Both the position numbers and the translations under genes were made by a program. Positions 52,931-62,345 of a stretch of DNA of 64,000 nucleotides are shown here, piece by piece. The notes under the pieces are model-generated. The model did no database searches, had not been told where the DNA came from, and saw only the letters and a program-made list of their open reading frames with translations. The stretch is from positions 1 through 64,000 of the forward strand of contig JADHTB010000016.1 of the NCBI GenBank assembly GCA_016776605.1, in the 5' to 3' direction. Numbering within the stretch: the first letter of the stretch is position 1; every line of letters begins with the position of its first letter. The stretch is from Alphaproteobacteria bacterium (GTDB lineage Bacteria; Pseudomonadota; Alphaproteobacteria; GCA-2731375).

Positions 52931-54253
52931 CTACACCTTGATCCTGGTCCAGCTGCGGCGGCGCCACAGGACAACGAACACAACTGCCTGCAACGTTCGA
53001 TAGGCCAATTGGGTCGCCCACACAGCCAACATGCCAAAGCCCAGATAAGGCCCGGCCAGCCAGGCCAGGGGCAAACCCACCAACCACTGACTACCCACCG
53101 CTACCACCATCACCTGACGGGCCGCGCCGGCGCCTAGAAGCGCATGCAGCAGGACCAGCCCGATGCCGTCAATGGCAATAGTTGCCCCCATCAGACGCAG
53201 CGGGGCCCGGGCCACGGCAATCACCTCCGCCTCGTGGATAAAGCCGGCAAGAACCAAATCCGGCACCACAAGCGCGGGCAGCCCCAAAACCCCGAGGCTC
53301 ACCACCGCGACTTTGACGACATCCCAGGCCCACCGCGAGGCCTCGTCCGGGTCGTTACGCCCCAGCCCCTCGCCAACCAGGGTCAGCGCCGCCATGCCCA
53401 AGCCGACAGCCGGCAGGATGGCAACCAGGGCCAGGTTGATCAATACGTTGCTGGCGGCGACCTCTGCCGTACCCATTCTTCCGACGATCCAGAAAAAGGC
53501 GGTAAATCCGGAGGCGAATAGAAACTCCTGAACCGCGGCGGGAACTCCCAGGCGCAACATCGTAAGCATGGTGTCCCGGTGCGGAATACGGCTGAGAAAA
53601 CCGCTTTTACGCGCATTCTTCCAGGCCAGGACAAAGTAAATGGCGGTGCCCAGGAACAGAGAAATCGTCGTGCCCAGGCCGGCCCCTTCGGTCCCCAGTT
53701 CAGGAAATCCGAACTTGCCAAAAATCAAAACATAGCTGATCGCCGCGTTCGCCACCTGAATGAACAACAAGGTATATAGATAGCGGCGGCTTTGACTGAC
53801 CCCGGCCCAGTAGCCGCGAAAGGCGAAGTTCATGCCGGTGGCGACGACACCCAACAAACGCGCATCGAAATAGGGCAGCCCGGCCTCGACCACGCCTGGG
53901 TCATCGTTGATCAGGGTCAACAGGGTCGATGAAAAAACCAGGACGACGATGGTGACCGGCAATCCAATTAACAAGGCCAGGATCAGCCCCCCGGTCAACG
54001 GCACCGCCGCCTCGTCGGCGCGCCCCTCGCCGATGCGCCGGGCCGACATGGCCTGGACACCAGAAGACAGCCCCATCACCAGAGCCGTCGCCATGAAAGC
54101 GGCAAAGCTGGCCGTCCCCACACCAGCCAGCGCGTCCCGGCCCAGGAAGCCGACCATCGCGGTATCGACCAGATTGAGGACGGTTTGCGACATCATGCCG
54201 CCGACGATGGGCAAGGCCAGTTGGCCGATCCGGTTGAGGCGCCAACGTTCCAT
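52931..54253 (-). CDS. MATE family efflux transporter
   Basis: A 440-residue, 12-helix exporter. MSQTVLNLVDTAMVGFLGRDALAGVG near the N-terminus is a typical MATE helix 1-2 region, and GVPAAVQEFLFASGFTAFFWIVGRMGTAEVAASN starts the second six-helix bundle. It exports cationic drugs or metabolites in exchange for H+ or Na+. It ends 72 bases from the convergent diguanylate cyclase gene. Confidence 0.9.
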   Translation of the reverse strand: MERWRLNRIGQLALPIVGGMMSQTVLNLVDTAMVGFLGRDALAGVGTASFAAFMATALVMGLSSGVQAMSARRIGEGRADEAAVPLTGGLILALLIGLPVTIVVLVFSSTLLTLINDDPGVVEAGLPYFDARLLGVVATGMNFAFRGYWAGVSQSRRYLYTLLFIQVANAAISYVLIFGKFGFPELGTEGAGLGTTISLFLGTAIYFVLAWKNARKSGFLSRIPHRDTMLTMLRLGVPAAVQEFLFASGFTAFFWIVGRMGTAEVAASNVLINLALVAILPAVGLGMAALTLVGEGLGRNDPDEASRWAWDVVKVAVVSLGVLGLPALVVPDLVLAGFIHEAEVIAVARAPLRLMGATIAIDGIGLVLLHALLGAGAARQVMVVAVGSQWLVGLPLAWLAGPYLGFGMLAVWATQLAYRTLQAVVFVVLWRRRSWTRIKV

Positions 54254-54391
54254 GGTTTCGCCTTAAGAACCATCCATTGAAATTCGAGGGACGGCCAAAC
54301 CATAATCTTCGCGGCAGCACGGAAGAACCGATTATCGTCCAGAAGCTCCCATATGGACGATTTGCCGCACGATGGCCCGTCGCGATTTCTC

Positions 54392-54444
54392 TAGACAATT
54401 TTCGATATTCATCGAATCGCCTAGCCAATCTCGGAATTGCTCTA
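54392..54444. repeat. Degenerate short TAGAGC palindromic repeat
   Basis: On the minus strand it starts TAGAGCAATTCCGAG and ends AATTGTCTA. The first triplet is the stop codon of the SDR gene. The middle is more diverged than in the copy at 20652-20713. Confidence 0.7.
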
Positions 54445-55221
54445 GTGGGCGACGTAGCCGCCGTCCACCGTCATCGCGGTTCCGTTGACAAAAGACGCCG
54501 CATCCGAGCAAAGCCAGACAGCGGCCTCGGATATTTCCTCAGGCACGCCCAGGCGCCCGACCGGATGGTCGGCCATGATCTGCGCCTTGCGCTCCGGGTG
54601 GCGCTCAAGAATACCTTCCACCAACGGGGTGACGATATAGCCGGGACAAACCGCGTTCACCCGAATACCGGATGCGGCATAGGCGAGCGCCGCGTTTTTC
54701 GTTATTCCGATAACGCCATGCTTGCTGGCCGTATAGGCAACCGGATTGGAGGCACTGGAGATTAATCCCATGACCGAGGCGGTATTCACGATGGCACCGC
54801 CGCCACCATGAGCCTGGCTCTGGGCCAGCATCTGCTTGATCTCGTATTTCATGCAGAGCCAGACGCCTTTCAGGTTGATGCCGATGACACGGTCCCACAG
54901 CTCTTCGGAATAATCGATCAGGGGCACGATGTCGCCGGCGATACCCGCATTATTAAAAGCGAAATCCAACCGGCCGTATGCGGCAACCGTTTGTTCCACC
55001 ATCGCCGCCACTTCCTCTGCCTGACTGACATCGGTACGAACGCAGATGGCCTCGCCGCCAATCTGATCGATCATCGCCTTGGTCGCCTCGCTGCCGTCCA
55101 CGTCCACATCGGCAATGACGACCTTGGCGCCTTCACTGGCGAATTTCAGGGCGGCGGCGCGTCCAATGCCCGAACCGGCACCGGTCACCAGTCCCGCGCG
55201 GCCGGCAAAATCCTCACCCAT
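54442..55221 (-). CDS. SDR family oxidoreductase
   Basis: A 259-residue classical SDR. TGAGSGIG, NNAGIAGD, Ser in NTASVMGL and YTASK are intact, and DVDVDGSE after strand 2 suggests NAD. The start at 55221 follows GGGGAGG by nine bases. It ends the aminotransferase-SDR pair, 24 bases after the aminotransferase stop, so the two may act on the same amino-alcohol or keto compound. The TAG stop is the edge of a repeat. Confidence 0.88.
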   Translation of the reverse strand: MGEDFAGRAGLVTGAGSGIGRAAALKFASEGAKVVIADVDVDGSEATKAMIDQIGGEAICVRTDVSQAEEVAAMVEQTVAAYGRLDFAFNNAGIAGDIVPLIDYSEELWDRVIGINLKGVWLCMKYEIKQMLAQSQAHGGGGAIVNTASVMGLISSASNPVAYTASKHGVIGITKNAALAYAASGIRVNAVCPGYIVTPLVEGILERHPERKAQIMADHPVGRLGVPEEISEAAVWLCSDAASFVNGTAMTVDGGYVAH

Positions 55222-55245
55222 GGTATTTTCCCTCCCCAAATTTGG

Positions 55246-56631
55246 CTAAAGACGCGGCAGGTTTTCCTCCGCCGCCAACATGGTCACCGCCTGCTCGAAC
55301 GCCGCAACCGTGTGGTTCAGATCGTCGTCATCGTGGGTGGCGGAAATGACGCCGCCGCCCGAGCCGCTGAAATCGACGCCAGCAATCAGCAATGCCAGAC
55401 GCAACTTGTTCAGCAGGGCCGGCGGCTTGGCCTTGAGATCCTGGTAAGGCATGGCCAGGGGGTCGAAATTTTGCGGATCGATGGTCAATCCGGCGCCATT
55501 CATGAAGATGAAAAAGTTTGCCTGCTGGCCATAGGCGGCCCAGGCAACCCCGGCGCGGGCAAAGCCCTCGTTCAACCTTGGCCGCAACGCGTCGCCAAAG
55601 GCCGCGGCACGGGCGCAGGCGTCGCTGTCGGCAATGATTTCCAGGGTTTTGGTCCCCGCCGCCGCCGACATGGGATTGGCGTTAAAGGTACCGGGATGAT
55701 GGATTTTTTCGAAATTTCGATCCGCCGCCGCCTTGAAGTCCAAATGATCCAGTATGTCCGCCCGCCCGGCGACCGCACCACCGGGCAGTCCGCCGGCCAG
55801 GATTTTGGCCAAGGTCGTCAAATCCGGGATCACATCCAATAAACCCTGGGCACCGCCGGGATGAACACGGAAGCCGGTGACGACTTCGTCCATGATCAAT
55901 AAAACACCATGCTGTTCGGTCAGCGCGCGTAGCTGGCTAACGAAATCGGGCGCCAGGGGTATCATGCCGCCGCCGCCGCCGGTTGGTTCCAGGATGACGG
56001 CCGCAATTTCCGAATCGTGCGCCAAAGCTTCGGCAACGCCATCGATATCGTTGGGGTCCAACAGCACCACCTGGGCCGCCACTTCCGGCAACACACCCGG
56101 CGTCGGGGTGCCGTCGTAATGATTGGCGACGCCAAAGGCCATATGATCATGCCAGCCGTGGAAATGGGTGCGGAAGCGGGCAATCTTGTTCTTGCCCGTG
56201 AAGGCCCGCGCCAGACGCATGGCCAGCAGGGTTGCCTCGGTGCCGGATGAGGTAAAGCGGATCCGCTCGGCCGATGGCATCAGGTTCTGCACGGCCTCGG
56301 CCCAGGCGACCTCGAAACGATGGGAGGAGCCGAAATGCGTGCCGGCCGCCAGGGCCTCTTGGATGCAGACCTCTACCTCTGCGTTGCGATGCCCCAGCAT
56401 CAGCGCCCCGTGACCGCCGAAATAATCCACATAAACGTTGCCGTCGGCGTCCCATTTCCGTGCCCCCAGGGCCTTGTCCACATAGATGCCATAGGGTGTG
56501 GTGTGGCGGGAATCGTGGCTAATGGCCGAGGGAAAAAACTTCCCGGCCCGCTCGGCCAAGGCCTGGCTGGATGGCGTTCGGCTGACATATTGGTTCACGA
56601 TGGGGGAATTGCTCAACATAGCATCACTCAT
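55246..56631 (-). CDS. Class III PLP-dependent aminotransferase (GSA aminomutase-like)
   Basis: A 461-residue fold-type I enzyme. GDGNVYVDYFGGHGALMLGH-like sequence, FTSSGTEATLLAMRLARAFTG, HGWHDHMAFG, ILIMDEVVTGFRVHPGG and the PLP-lysine region LAKILAGGLPGGAVAG are clear. The pattern is closest to glutamate-1-semialdehyde aminomutase but lacks proof; as alphaproteobacteria make haem by the C4 route, it is more likely a catabolic transaminase or mutase. The start at MSDAML is chosen; the upstream frame is poorly coding. Confidence 0.86.
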   Translation of the reverse strand: MSDAMLSNSPIVNQYVSRTPSSQALAERAGKFFPSAISHDSRHTTPYGIYVDKALGARKWDADGNVYVDYFGGHGALMLGHRNAEVEVCIQEALAAGTHFGSSHRFEVAWAEAVQNLMPSAERIRFTSSGTEATLLAMRLARAFTGKNKIARFRTHFHGWHDHMAFGVANHYDGTPTPGVLPEVAAQVVLLDPNDIDGVAEALAHDSEIAAVILEPTGGGGGMIPLAPDFVSQLRALTEQHGVLLIMDEVVTGFRVHPGGAQGLLDVIPDLTTLAKILAGGLPGGAVAGRADILDHLDFKAAADRNFEKIHHPGTFNANPMSAAAGTKTLEIIADSDACARAAAFGDALRPRLNEGFARAGVAWAAYGQQANFFIFMNGAGLTIDPQNFDPLAMPYQDLKAKPPALLNKLRLALLIAGVDFSGSGGGVISATHDDDDLNHTVAAFEQAVTMLAAEENLPRL

Positions 56632-56752
56632 ATGGTTGTTCGTTTCAGGGCTGTTCGATCCAGGGCCGATGTTAGCACTACCGTCACGGCCAAGTCTTCC
56701 AGGCATGGAAATAAATAACCTGCGGCCGGCTGGCAACAGATGGCCAATCTCT

Positions 56753-56820
56753 GACAGACGTTGGACCCAGATAAACGTTGGGGCCCGATAGGCGTTGAGC
56801 CTTGATAGACGTCAAGACCA
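56753..56820. repeat. 17-bp degenerate tandem repeat, four units
   Basis: Four adjacent 17-bp units (56753-56769, 56770-56786, 56787-56803, 56804-56820) share GATARACGTTGRGCCC. They lie upstream of the small membrane protein gene and on the other side of the aminotransferase promoter region. They could be repeated regulator sites or slippage products. Confidence 0.7.
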
Positions 56821-56849
56821 TCGCAACTTCCCGTGTTAGACTTGCGGTC

Positions 56850-57032
56850 ATGGAAATCATCCTATTCACAGTAGCGGCAATCGTCCTCTATATCGGGTCC
56901 GACCGTGCCCTGAACTATGTCGAGTTGCGCCGGGGCGCGAGGTTCGAACATCGCAGCCTGATATTCTTCACCATTCTGGTGGTTTTGGCCCTGGTTAGCT
57001 TCAATTTGATCCAGCGCCTGGCGGGCGTCTAG
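56850..57032 (+). CDS. Small two-helix membrane protein
   Basis: A 60-residue protein with two hydrophobic segments (IILFTVAAIVLYIGSDRAL and SLIFFTILVVLALVSFNLI) joined by a basic loop, NYVELRRGARFEHR. The function is not known. The start at the ATG of MEIILF is chosen because the upstream frame is unlikely to be coding. The gene is followed 30 bases later by the desaturase gene. Confidence 0.65.
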   Translation: MEIILFTVAAIVLYIGSDRALNYVELRRGARFEHRSLIFFTILVVLALVSFNLIQRLAGV

Positions 57033-57062
57033 CGCGGTATTTTTACCCCGATCGCCAACCCC

Positions 57063-58070
57063 ATGGTAAACTGGGCCATGGACGATGTTGCCAAACTGGG
57101 CGAAGAGTTCCGCGATGACAGCCGTGGCCGGCGGGCTTTGCCGGCGGCGCTGATCAAAGAGTTATCACGCCAGAACGACGCCAAGGCTTGGGCCTCGGTT
57201 GTCTCTCTGCTGGCCGTCATCGCCGCTTGCGTCGCGGCCGCGCTGATTTGGTGGACGCCCTGGGTGGTGGTGCCCGCCATACTGATCATCGCCTCGCGGC
57301 AGCAGGCCTGTTTCGTACTGGCCCACGATGCGGCCCATTACCGGCTGTTTCAGAGCCGCGGCCTGAACGATCTGGTTGGCCGCGCCCTGGCCGCGCCGGT
57401 GGGTATTTCCATGCGCACCTATCGGGTGGTGCACCGCCTGCACCACAATCATCTGTATCAGCCGCAAGACCCCGACATCCCCCTGCACGGCGGTTATCCC
57501 CGAGGGCGGCGTTACCTGGTCCGGAAACTGTTGGTTGATCTGACTGGCCGCACGGCGCCCAAGACCTTCGCGTATTTCCTGGGCGCCCCGGCGATCAACG
57601 ACGAGGCGCCAGGGGCCAATCAGCCGCTGCATGACACCACGCCGGCATTGCGGCAGGCCGCGCGGCGGGACCGCCGTCTGGTAATCGCCTTTCATATAGG
57701 CGCGCCGTTGCTGGCGGTGCTTGGCGGCTATGGTCTGGCCTATCTGGTTTTGTGGATTTTACCCTTGTGCACCGTGCTACAGGCGCTATTGCGGCTGCGG
57801 GCCATCTGCGAGCATGGCGCTGTCAGGGATGAACAATCGCCCCTGCTGGCGGCGCGGACCAATCTGGGGCCGGCCTGGCTGCTGTGGTACCTTTTTCCCT
57901 ACCAGGTGAACTATCACATTGAACATCATCTTTACCCCGCCATACCCCATTACAATCTACCCGCCTGTCATCGGGAGTTGCAGCAACGCGGCCTGCTGGA
58001 CAACGCCGAGGTACGCAACATATTCACCACCGCCCGCATGGTCAGTGTCGACCCGCTGCCCGCAGGCTAG
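57063..58070 (+). CDS. Fatty acid desaturase family protein
   Basis: A 335-residue membrane di-iron enzyme. The three His boxes are HDAAH, HRLHHNH and NYHIEHH, placed between hydrophobic segments in the usual order. It introduces a double bond into, or hydroxylates, lipid acyl chains or related compounds; carotenoid hydroxylase-like or aldehyde substrates are also possible. The start may be MDDVAKL five codons in. Confidence 0.87.
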   Translation: MVNWAMDDVAKLGEEFRDDSRGRRALPAALIKELSRQNDAKAWASVVSLLAVIAACVAAALIWWTPWVVVPAILIIASRQQACFVLAHDAAHYRLFQSRGLNDLVGRALAAPVGISMRTYRVVHRLHHNHLYQPQDPDIPLHGGYPRGRRYLVRKLLVDLTGRTAPKTFAYFLGAPAINDEAPGANQPLHDTTPALRQAARRDRRLVIAFHIGAPLLAVLGGYGLAYLVLWILPLCTVLQALLRLRAICEHGAVRDEQSPLLAARTNLGPAWLLWYLFPYQVNYHIEHHLYPAIPHYNLPACHRELQQRGLLDNAEVRNIFTTARMVSVDPLPAG

Positions 58071-58099
58071 CCCCACATCGCGCTGACGAGGAGAGAATA

Positions 58100-58894
58100 A
58101 TGGCGAAGATGATCGTGAAGCAGATAATTTTGGCCGGCATCATGGCGGCCTTTACCGTATCGTCGGTCCTGGCCGCCGGGGTCAAAAACAGTATTCACGT
58201 GAGGCATGGAAAGCTCGTGGTTTGGAGTTATTCCGGCACTGAAGGACCCAGCAATTGGGCCGAATTATCCGAACGCTACAGCCTGTGCAAGGCCGGCTAT
58301 ATGCAATCCCCAATTAATATTGGCGATAGCCAGCAATCCGGTTTGGCACCCTTTACGGCCGATTACCGGGCAACCCCTTTGCGGATCATCAACAATGGCC
58401 ACACCATTGAGGCCGAGTATACCCCTGGCAGCAACCTGACCCAGGGCTCCATGAAATACGAATTGCTACAATTCCACTTTCACAGCCCCAGCGAAAACAT
58501 GCTGAACGGCAAACAATTCGATATGGAGATTCACTTTGTCCATAAGGATCAGGCCGGCCATCTTAGCGTGTTGGCCGTATTCGTTGAAAAAGGCGCCGCC
58601 AACCCGGCCATAGGGAAAATCTGGCGCTATTTGCCGCAACAGGCCAATAGCGCGGCGGACCCCGAGGGCGTTATGTTCAACGGTAGCGATTTGCTGCCGG
58701 CGAACCGCCGCTATTACCACTTTGTCGGCTCCCTGACCACGCCACCGTGTAGTGAAGGGGTGCAATGGCATGTCCTAAAACAGCCGATCACCGCCTCGTC
58801 CGAACAGATCGACGCCTTCCTGCGGGTGATCGGTCCAAATAATCGCCCGGTACAGAAGTTCAACAATCGTCTGTTAATAGATTCCCAAAAATGA
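58100..58894 (+). CDS. Alpha-type carbonic anhydrase, periplasmic
   Basis: A 264-residue protein with a signal peptide (residues 1-26, ending SSVLAA). QSPINI, LLQFHFHSPSEN and MEIHFVHKD supply the zinc histidines H126, H128 and H145, and LTTPPCSEGVQWHVLKQPI is the alpha-CA C-terminal motif. It interconverts CO2 and bicarbonate in the periplasm. The conserved SEH position reads SEN. AGGAGAG precedes the ATG. Confidence 0.92.
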   Translation: MAKMIVKQIILAGIMAAFTVSSVLAAGVKNSIHVRHGKLVVWSYSGTEGPSNWAELSERYSLCKAGYMQSPINIGDSQQSGLAPFTADYRATPLRIINNGHTIEAEYTPGSNLTQGSMKYELLQFHFHSPSENMLNGKQFDMEIHFVHKDQAGHLSVLAVFVEKGAANPAIGKIWRYLPQQANSAADPEGVMFNGSDLLPANRRYYHFVGSLTTPPCSEGVQWHVLKQPITASSEQIDAFLRVIGPNNRPVQKFNNRLLIDSQK

Positions 58895-58904
58895 ACCAGA
58901 GCAT

Positions 58905-58940
58905 TCCGGGCCGCTAGAGCAGATCCGGGATATTCTGTTC
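58905..58940. repeat. Edge fragments of the TAGAGC repeat at the kinase 3' end
   Basis: AGAGCATTCCGGGCC and TAGAGCAGATCCGGGATATTCTG-type sequence lie side by side. The second closely matches the left end of copy A and forms the last codons of the histidine kinase on the minus strand. Confidence 0.6.
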
Positions 58941-61900
58941 CAGGGCTTCGCTGACATATTGGGCCAGGGTGGACGGCGTGAAGGGTTTGGCTAACAGCCG
59001 CACATCGGGATTAAGGCGGCCCTGGCGAACGATGGCATCCTTGGCATAGCCGGACATGAACAACACTTTGAGCGTGGGGCGCTCGGCGACGGCCACGTCC
59101 GCCAATTGCCGCCCGTTCAAGCCGCCGGGCAGCATGATATCGGTTAGCAGTAAATCAATATTGGGATGAGCCGCCAGTAATTCCAAACCCACAAGCGCGT
59201 TTTCGGCGACCAATACCTGATAGCCCCGCTGCCGCAGGACGCGCGCCACCAGAGCACGGACCTGTTCCTCGTCCTCGACCAATAAGATGATCGCGTTGCC
59301 TTGGGGGCTCACGTTGCCCTTGGCTGTCACCAAATGGTCATCCGGGCGGATTTCCCCGCCAGCCGGCAGATAGGCCCGGAAGGTTGTTCCAGCCCCTTCC
59401 ACCGACTCGACCGTTATTTGGCCGTTCGACTGCTTGACGAAACCATAGACCATGCTCAAGCCAAGACCGGTACCCTTGCCCAGCTTCTTGGTGGTGAAAA
59501 ATGGATCGAATATGCGCAATTGATCTTCCGCCGATATACCATGCCCATGATCGGTCACGGCGATCATCACATAGGGGCGCTGCTTAACCGCCGACTGGCC
59601 GTCCGAAGGGTCATCGGCAAGGCTGACATTCCGGGTCTCGAAACAAAGGCGGCCACCTTCCGGCATGGCGTCACGGGCGTTGATCGCCAGATTCAAGATC
59701 GCCTGTTCAAGCTGCCCCGGATCGGCCATGCAGGTCGCAAGGTCCTCCGCCAATGCGAACTCGACAACGATTTCCTCCGCCAGACTACTGCGCAAGATAG
59801 GCAGCATATCGCCCAGCAGCGCATTCGCATCGACCACACCCACTTCCAGGGGCTGCAAACGCGCGAAGGCAAGCATGCGTTTGGTTAATTCCACGGCCTG
59901 ATCGATAGCGCGCATGATTGGCGCGGTCAGCTCCAAATGTTCATGGCCGGGACCAAGATCGTCTTCCAGAAGTACGAGATTGCCCATCATCACGGCGAGC
60001 AAGTTATTGAAATCGTGAGCCACGCCACCGGTCAACTGGCCAATGGCCTCCATTTTTTGGGCTTGGCGCAGTTGCGACTCGCTTTTCTTTAGTTCCGTCA
60101 TGTCTCGCAACGTCATGACGATGCTTCCATCGGGCAACTTGTTCTCGCTGATCAGCAGATCAAACATTCCGCGGCGCATCTCGAACGTACCGCCGGTTCC
60201 GCGGCGCCGGGCCAGCCTTTTTTCCAACCAACCTTCCGGATCATCGTCCGCCGCCGGTAAATCGCCATTGGCGATGATTTCACGCAAGGTATCTTCGAAA
60301 GTCTTGCCCGGGGCCAAATAATTCGCGCGGTTCGCCGACAGACGCCGGTATTGAGCATTACAAACGACAAACCTATCCTCTGTATCGAATAGAGCCACGC
60401 CCTCGGTGAGTTTTTCAATTGCCTCCAGGAACCGTTGGTTCGTCCGTTCCGCCTGACGCAGTCCGGTAATGTCCTTGCCGGTACCGAAATAGCCCTTGAA
60501 TTGTCCGCCATCGTCAAAGACCGGCACGCCGTTCGAAAGGATCCATCGTTCGCCCAACGGCGTGAAGCGGTGATGTAAAAAATCGCTGTAGGGCTCGTGC
60601 CGTTCCAGTTTCGCCAGATGCTCGCGCCATTCCGGTGTGTCCGTATCGGAAAAACCGATCTCCAGCCGGGTCTTGCCCAGGTGGCTTTCCACCGGCAAGC
60701 CAATGATTTTCTCGACCGAACTGGATATCTGGGTAAACCGTAAATTTTCATCCATCTCCCAGAACCAGTCCGATGTATTGTCGGCAAAATCGCGGAACCG
60801 CCGCTCGCTGACCCGCAATGCATCTTCGGTACGCATGCGCTTGGAAACATCCGAGCCAACGCCACGATAGCCAGTAAATTCGCCATTCTCGGCAAATATC
60901 GGAATGCCGCTGGAACTTAACCAGCGGTCTTCAGTGCCCTCGCCTTGCCGCAAATAGACAAAATCGCGAAACGGTTCGTGTCTTTCGAAGCCGGCCAAAT
61001 GCCCGCGCCATACCTCGCTGTCCGCATCGGCCCCAAGCAATTCTTTCGCGGTATGTCCCAGGTATATTTCGGTCGGTATGCCGACTGCCTGCTCAACGTT
61101 CGGCGACATATAGGTAAAACGCAGATCGGCATCCATTTCCCAAAACCAGTCACTGGATGATATTGCAAAATCCTGAAAGCGCTGCTCGCTATGGCGCAAG
61201 GCCAGCTCCGCCAATCTGGATGCTGTTACATCCGTGATAATTTCCGCGATACCGCCGCCATTGGTGCGCGAGCCGGTAACCCGCAGCCGTCTGTCATTGA
61301 CCGTTGGAATATCCCATGGTGCCGACAAATCATGGTGATATCCGATCCACTCATCCACGACTGCCGAGATTTCCCGCGCGGTAAGGTCATATTCCCTGTG
61401 CTTGATGTTGGCGCGGATAAGATCGGCATAATGCGTCCCGGGAACCAATAGGCCGGCCAATTCCGGCAACAATTCACGAATTCGTTGATTGCACGCCAGA
61501 ATGCGGTCCCCGGCGTCATAAATGACGAAGCCCTGGGAGATACTTTCAATGGCGTCAATTAATTGCGCCTGGCTTTCCTGCCGCGCCAACTCGGCATGTT
61601 GATGCTCTTGAATTTCGTTTTCCAGACGCTGGTTTACGGATTTCAAATCGACAGTGCGCGCCGCCACTTGAGCTTCCAGGGTCTCGAGATGGGTTTGTAA
61701 CCTGGTTTCCGCGCGGCTTTCCGCCGTTACATCCGTGACCAGGCAACTAACGCCGACGACATCGCCGCGTTCATTGCAGATCGGGCTGAAAATATTGCGA
61801 AACGATTTTATCGCGCCTGGCTCGCCCGCGACCTCCGTTGCCGTGGTGCCGCCGACAACAATTTCGCCGGTCGCCAGGACCTGACGCAACGCGGGTTCGA

Positions 61901-62099
61901 TCCGACGGGGCGCTTCCGGCAGGATTTCCCGCACGGCACGGCCCAAATGCGCCTCGGCCGGCTGACCGTTCAGGGCCGCCAATACCGGATTGATATAGCT
62001 ATATTGCAGTTCCACATCGAAGACGCAAAAGCCGACGGGAACCGTGGCAAATATTTGCGAAAGCTCGCGCAGTGGCCGCTCCAAGTCTCCTCCGTTCAA
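58914..62099 (-). CDS. Multi-PAS hybrid sensor histidine kinase with receiver domain
   Basis: About 1061 residues, cytoplasmic. At least five PAS regions precede the kinase; two (FQDFAISSSDWFWEMDADLR and FRDFADNTSDWFWEMDENLR) are near-identical. The HisKA phospho-site is GGVAHDFNNLLAVMMGN, the ATPase has N and G boxes (NLAINARDAMPEGG, GTGLGLSMVYGF), and a C-terminal receiver (ILLVEDEEQVRALVARVL, DLLLTDIMLPG) accepts phosphate on Asp. The TTG at 62099, seven bases after GGGGAG, is chosen because codons further upstream (to 62234) have rare AT-rich usage. The last residues EQNIPDLL and the stop come from a repeat edge. Confidence 0.85.
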   Translation of the reverse strand: MNGGDLERPLRELSQIFATVPVGFCVFDVELQYSYINPVLAALNGQPAEAHLGRAVREILPEAPRRIEPALRQVLATGEIVVGGTTATEVAGEPGAIKSFRNIFSPICNERGDVVGVSCLVTDVTAESRAETRLQTHLETLEAQVAARTVDLKSVNQRLENEIQEHQHAELARQESQAQLIDAIESISQGFVIYDAGDRILACNQRIRELLPELAGLLVPGTHYADLIRANIKHREYDLTAREISAVVDEWIGYHHDLSAPWDIPTVNDRRLRVTGSRTNGGGIAEIITDVTASRLAELALRHSEQRFQDFAISSSDWFWEMDADLRFTYMSPNVEQAVGIPTEIYLGHTAKELLGADADSEVWRGHLAGFERHEPFRDFVYLRQGEGTEDRWLSSSGIPIFAENGEFTGYRGVGSDVSKRMRTEDALRVSERRFRDFADNTSDWFWEMDENLRFTQISSSVEKIIGLPVESHLGKTRLEIGFSDTDTPEWREHLAKLERHEPYSDFLHHRFTPLGERWILSNGVPVFDDGGQFKGYFGTGKDITGLRQAERTNQRFLEAIEKLTEGVALFDTEDRFVVCNAQYRRLSANRANYLAPGKTFEDTLREIIANGDLPAADDDPEGWLEKRLARRRGTGGTFEMRRGMFDLLISENKLPDGSIVMTLRDMTELKKSESQLRQAQKMEAIGQLTGGVAHDFNNLLAVMMGNLVLLEDDLGPGHEHLELTAPIMRAIDQAVELTKRMLAFARLQPLEVGVVDANALLGDMLPILRSSLAEEIVVEFALAEDLATCMADPGQLEQAILNLAINARDAMPEGGRLCFETRNVSLADDPSDGQSAVKQRPYVMIAVTDHGHGISAEDQLRIFDPFFTTKKLGKGTGLGLSMVYGFVKQSNGQITVESVEGAGTTFRAYLPAGGEIRPDDHLVTAKGNVSPQGNAIILLVEDEEQVRALVARVLRQRGYQVLVAENALVGLELLAAHPNIDLLLTDIMLPGGLNGRQLADVAVAERPTLKVLFMSGYAKDAIVRQGRLNPDVRLLAKPFTPSTLAQYVSEALEQNIPDLL

Positions 62100-62345
62100 G
62101 CCATCTCTCCCCAGCACAAGGGTGACATTCGTGCCATACCTTACCCGTGGATTTAGAATTGTATTCACCCCGGCAGACGATCCTAGGTTATATCCGCATG
62201 CTAATAAAGCGGGCCCGGTGCTGGTATCCAACACAGGCTGGGTTCACGCCAGCCATGCGATACGGGCTTTGGCCGAAGCATCGTTTACGCCAGCCCGGCG
62301 CTAGCGTAAACTGCGGCAATTCACAGGAGCTTGTTCGTATCACCC

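Noticed and set aside
55246-56631. Haem-pathway hemL call for the class III aminotransferase
   Set aside because: Sequence motifs fit the GSA aminomutase subgroup, but alphaproteobacteria use the C4 (ALA synthase) route, so the symbol would be misleading.
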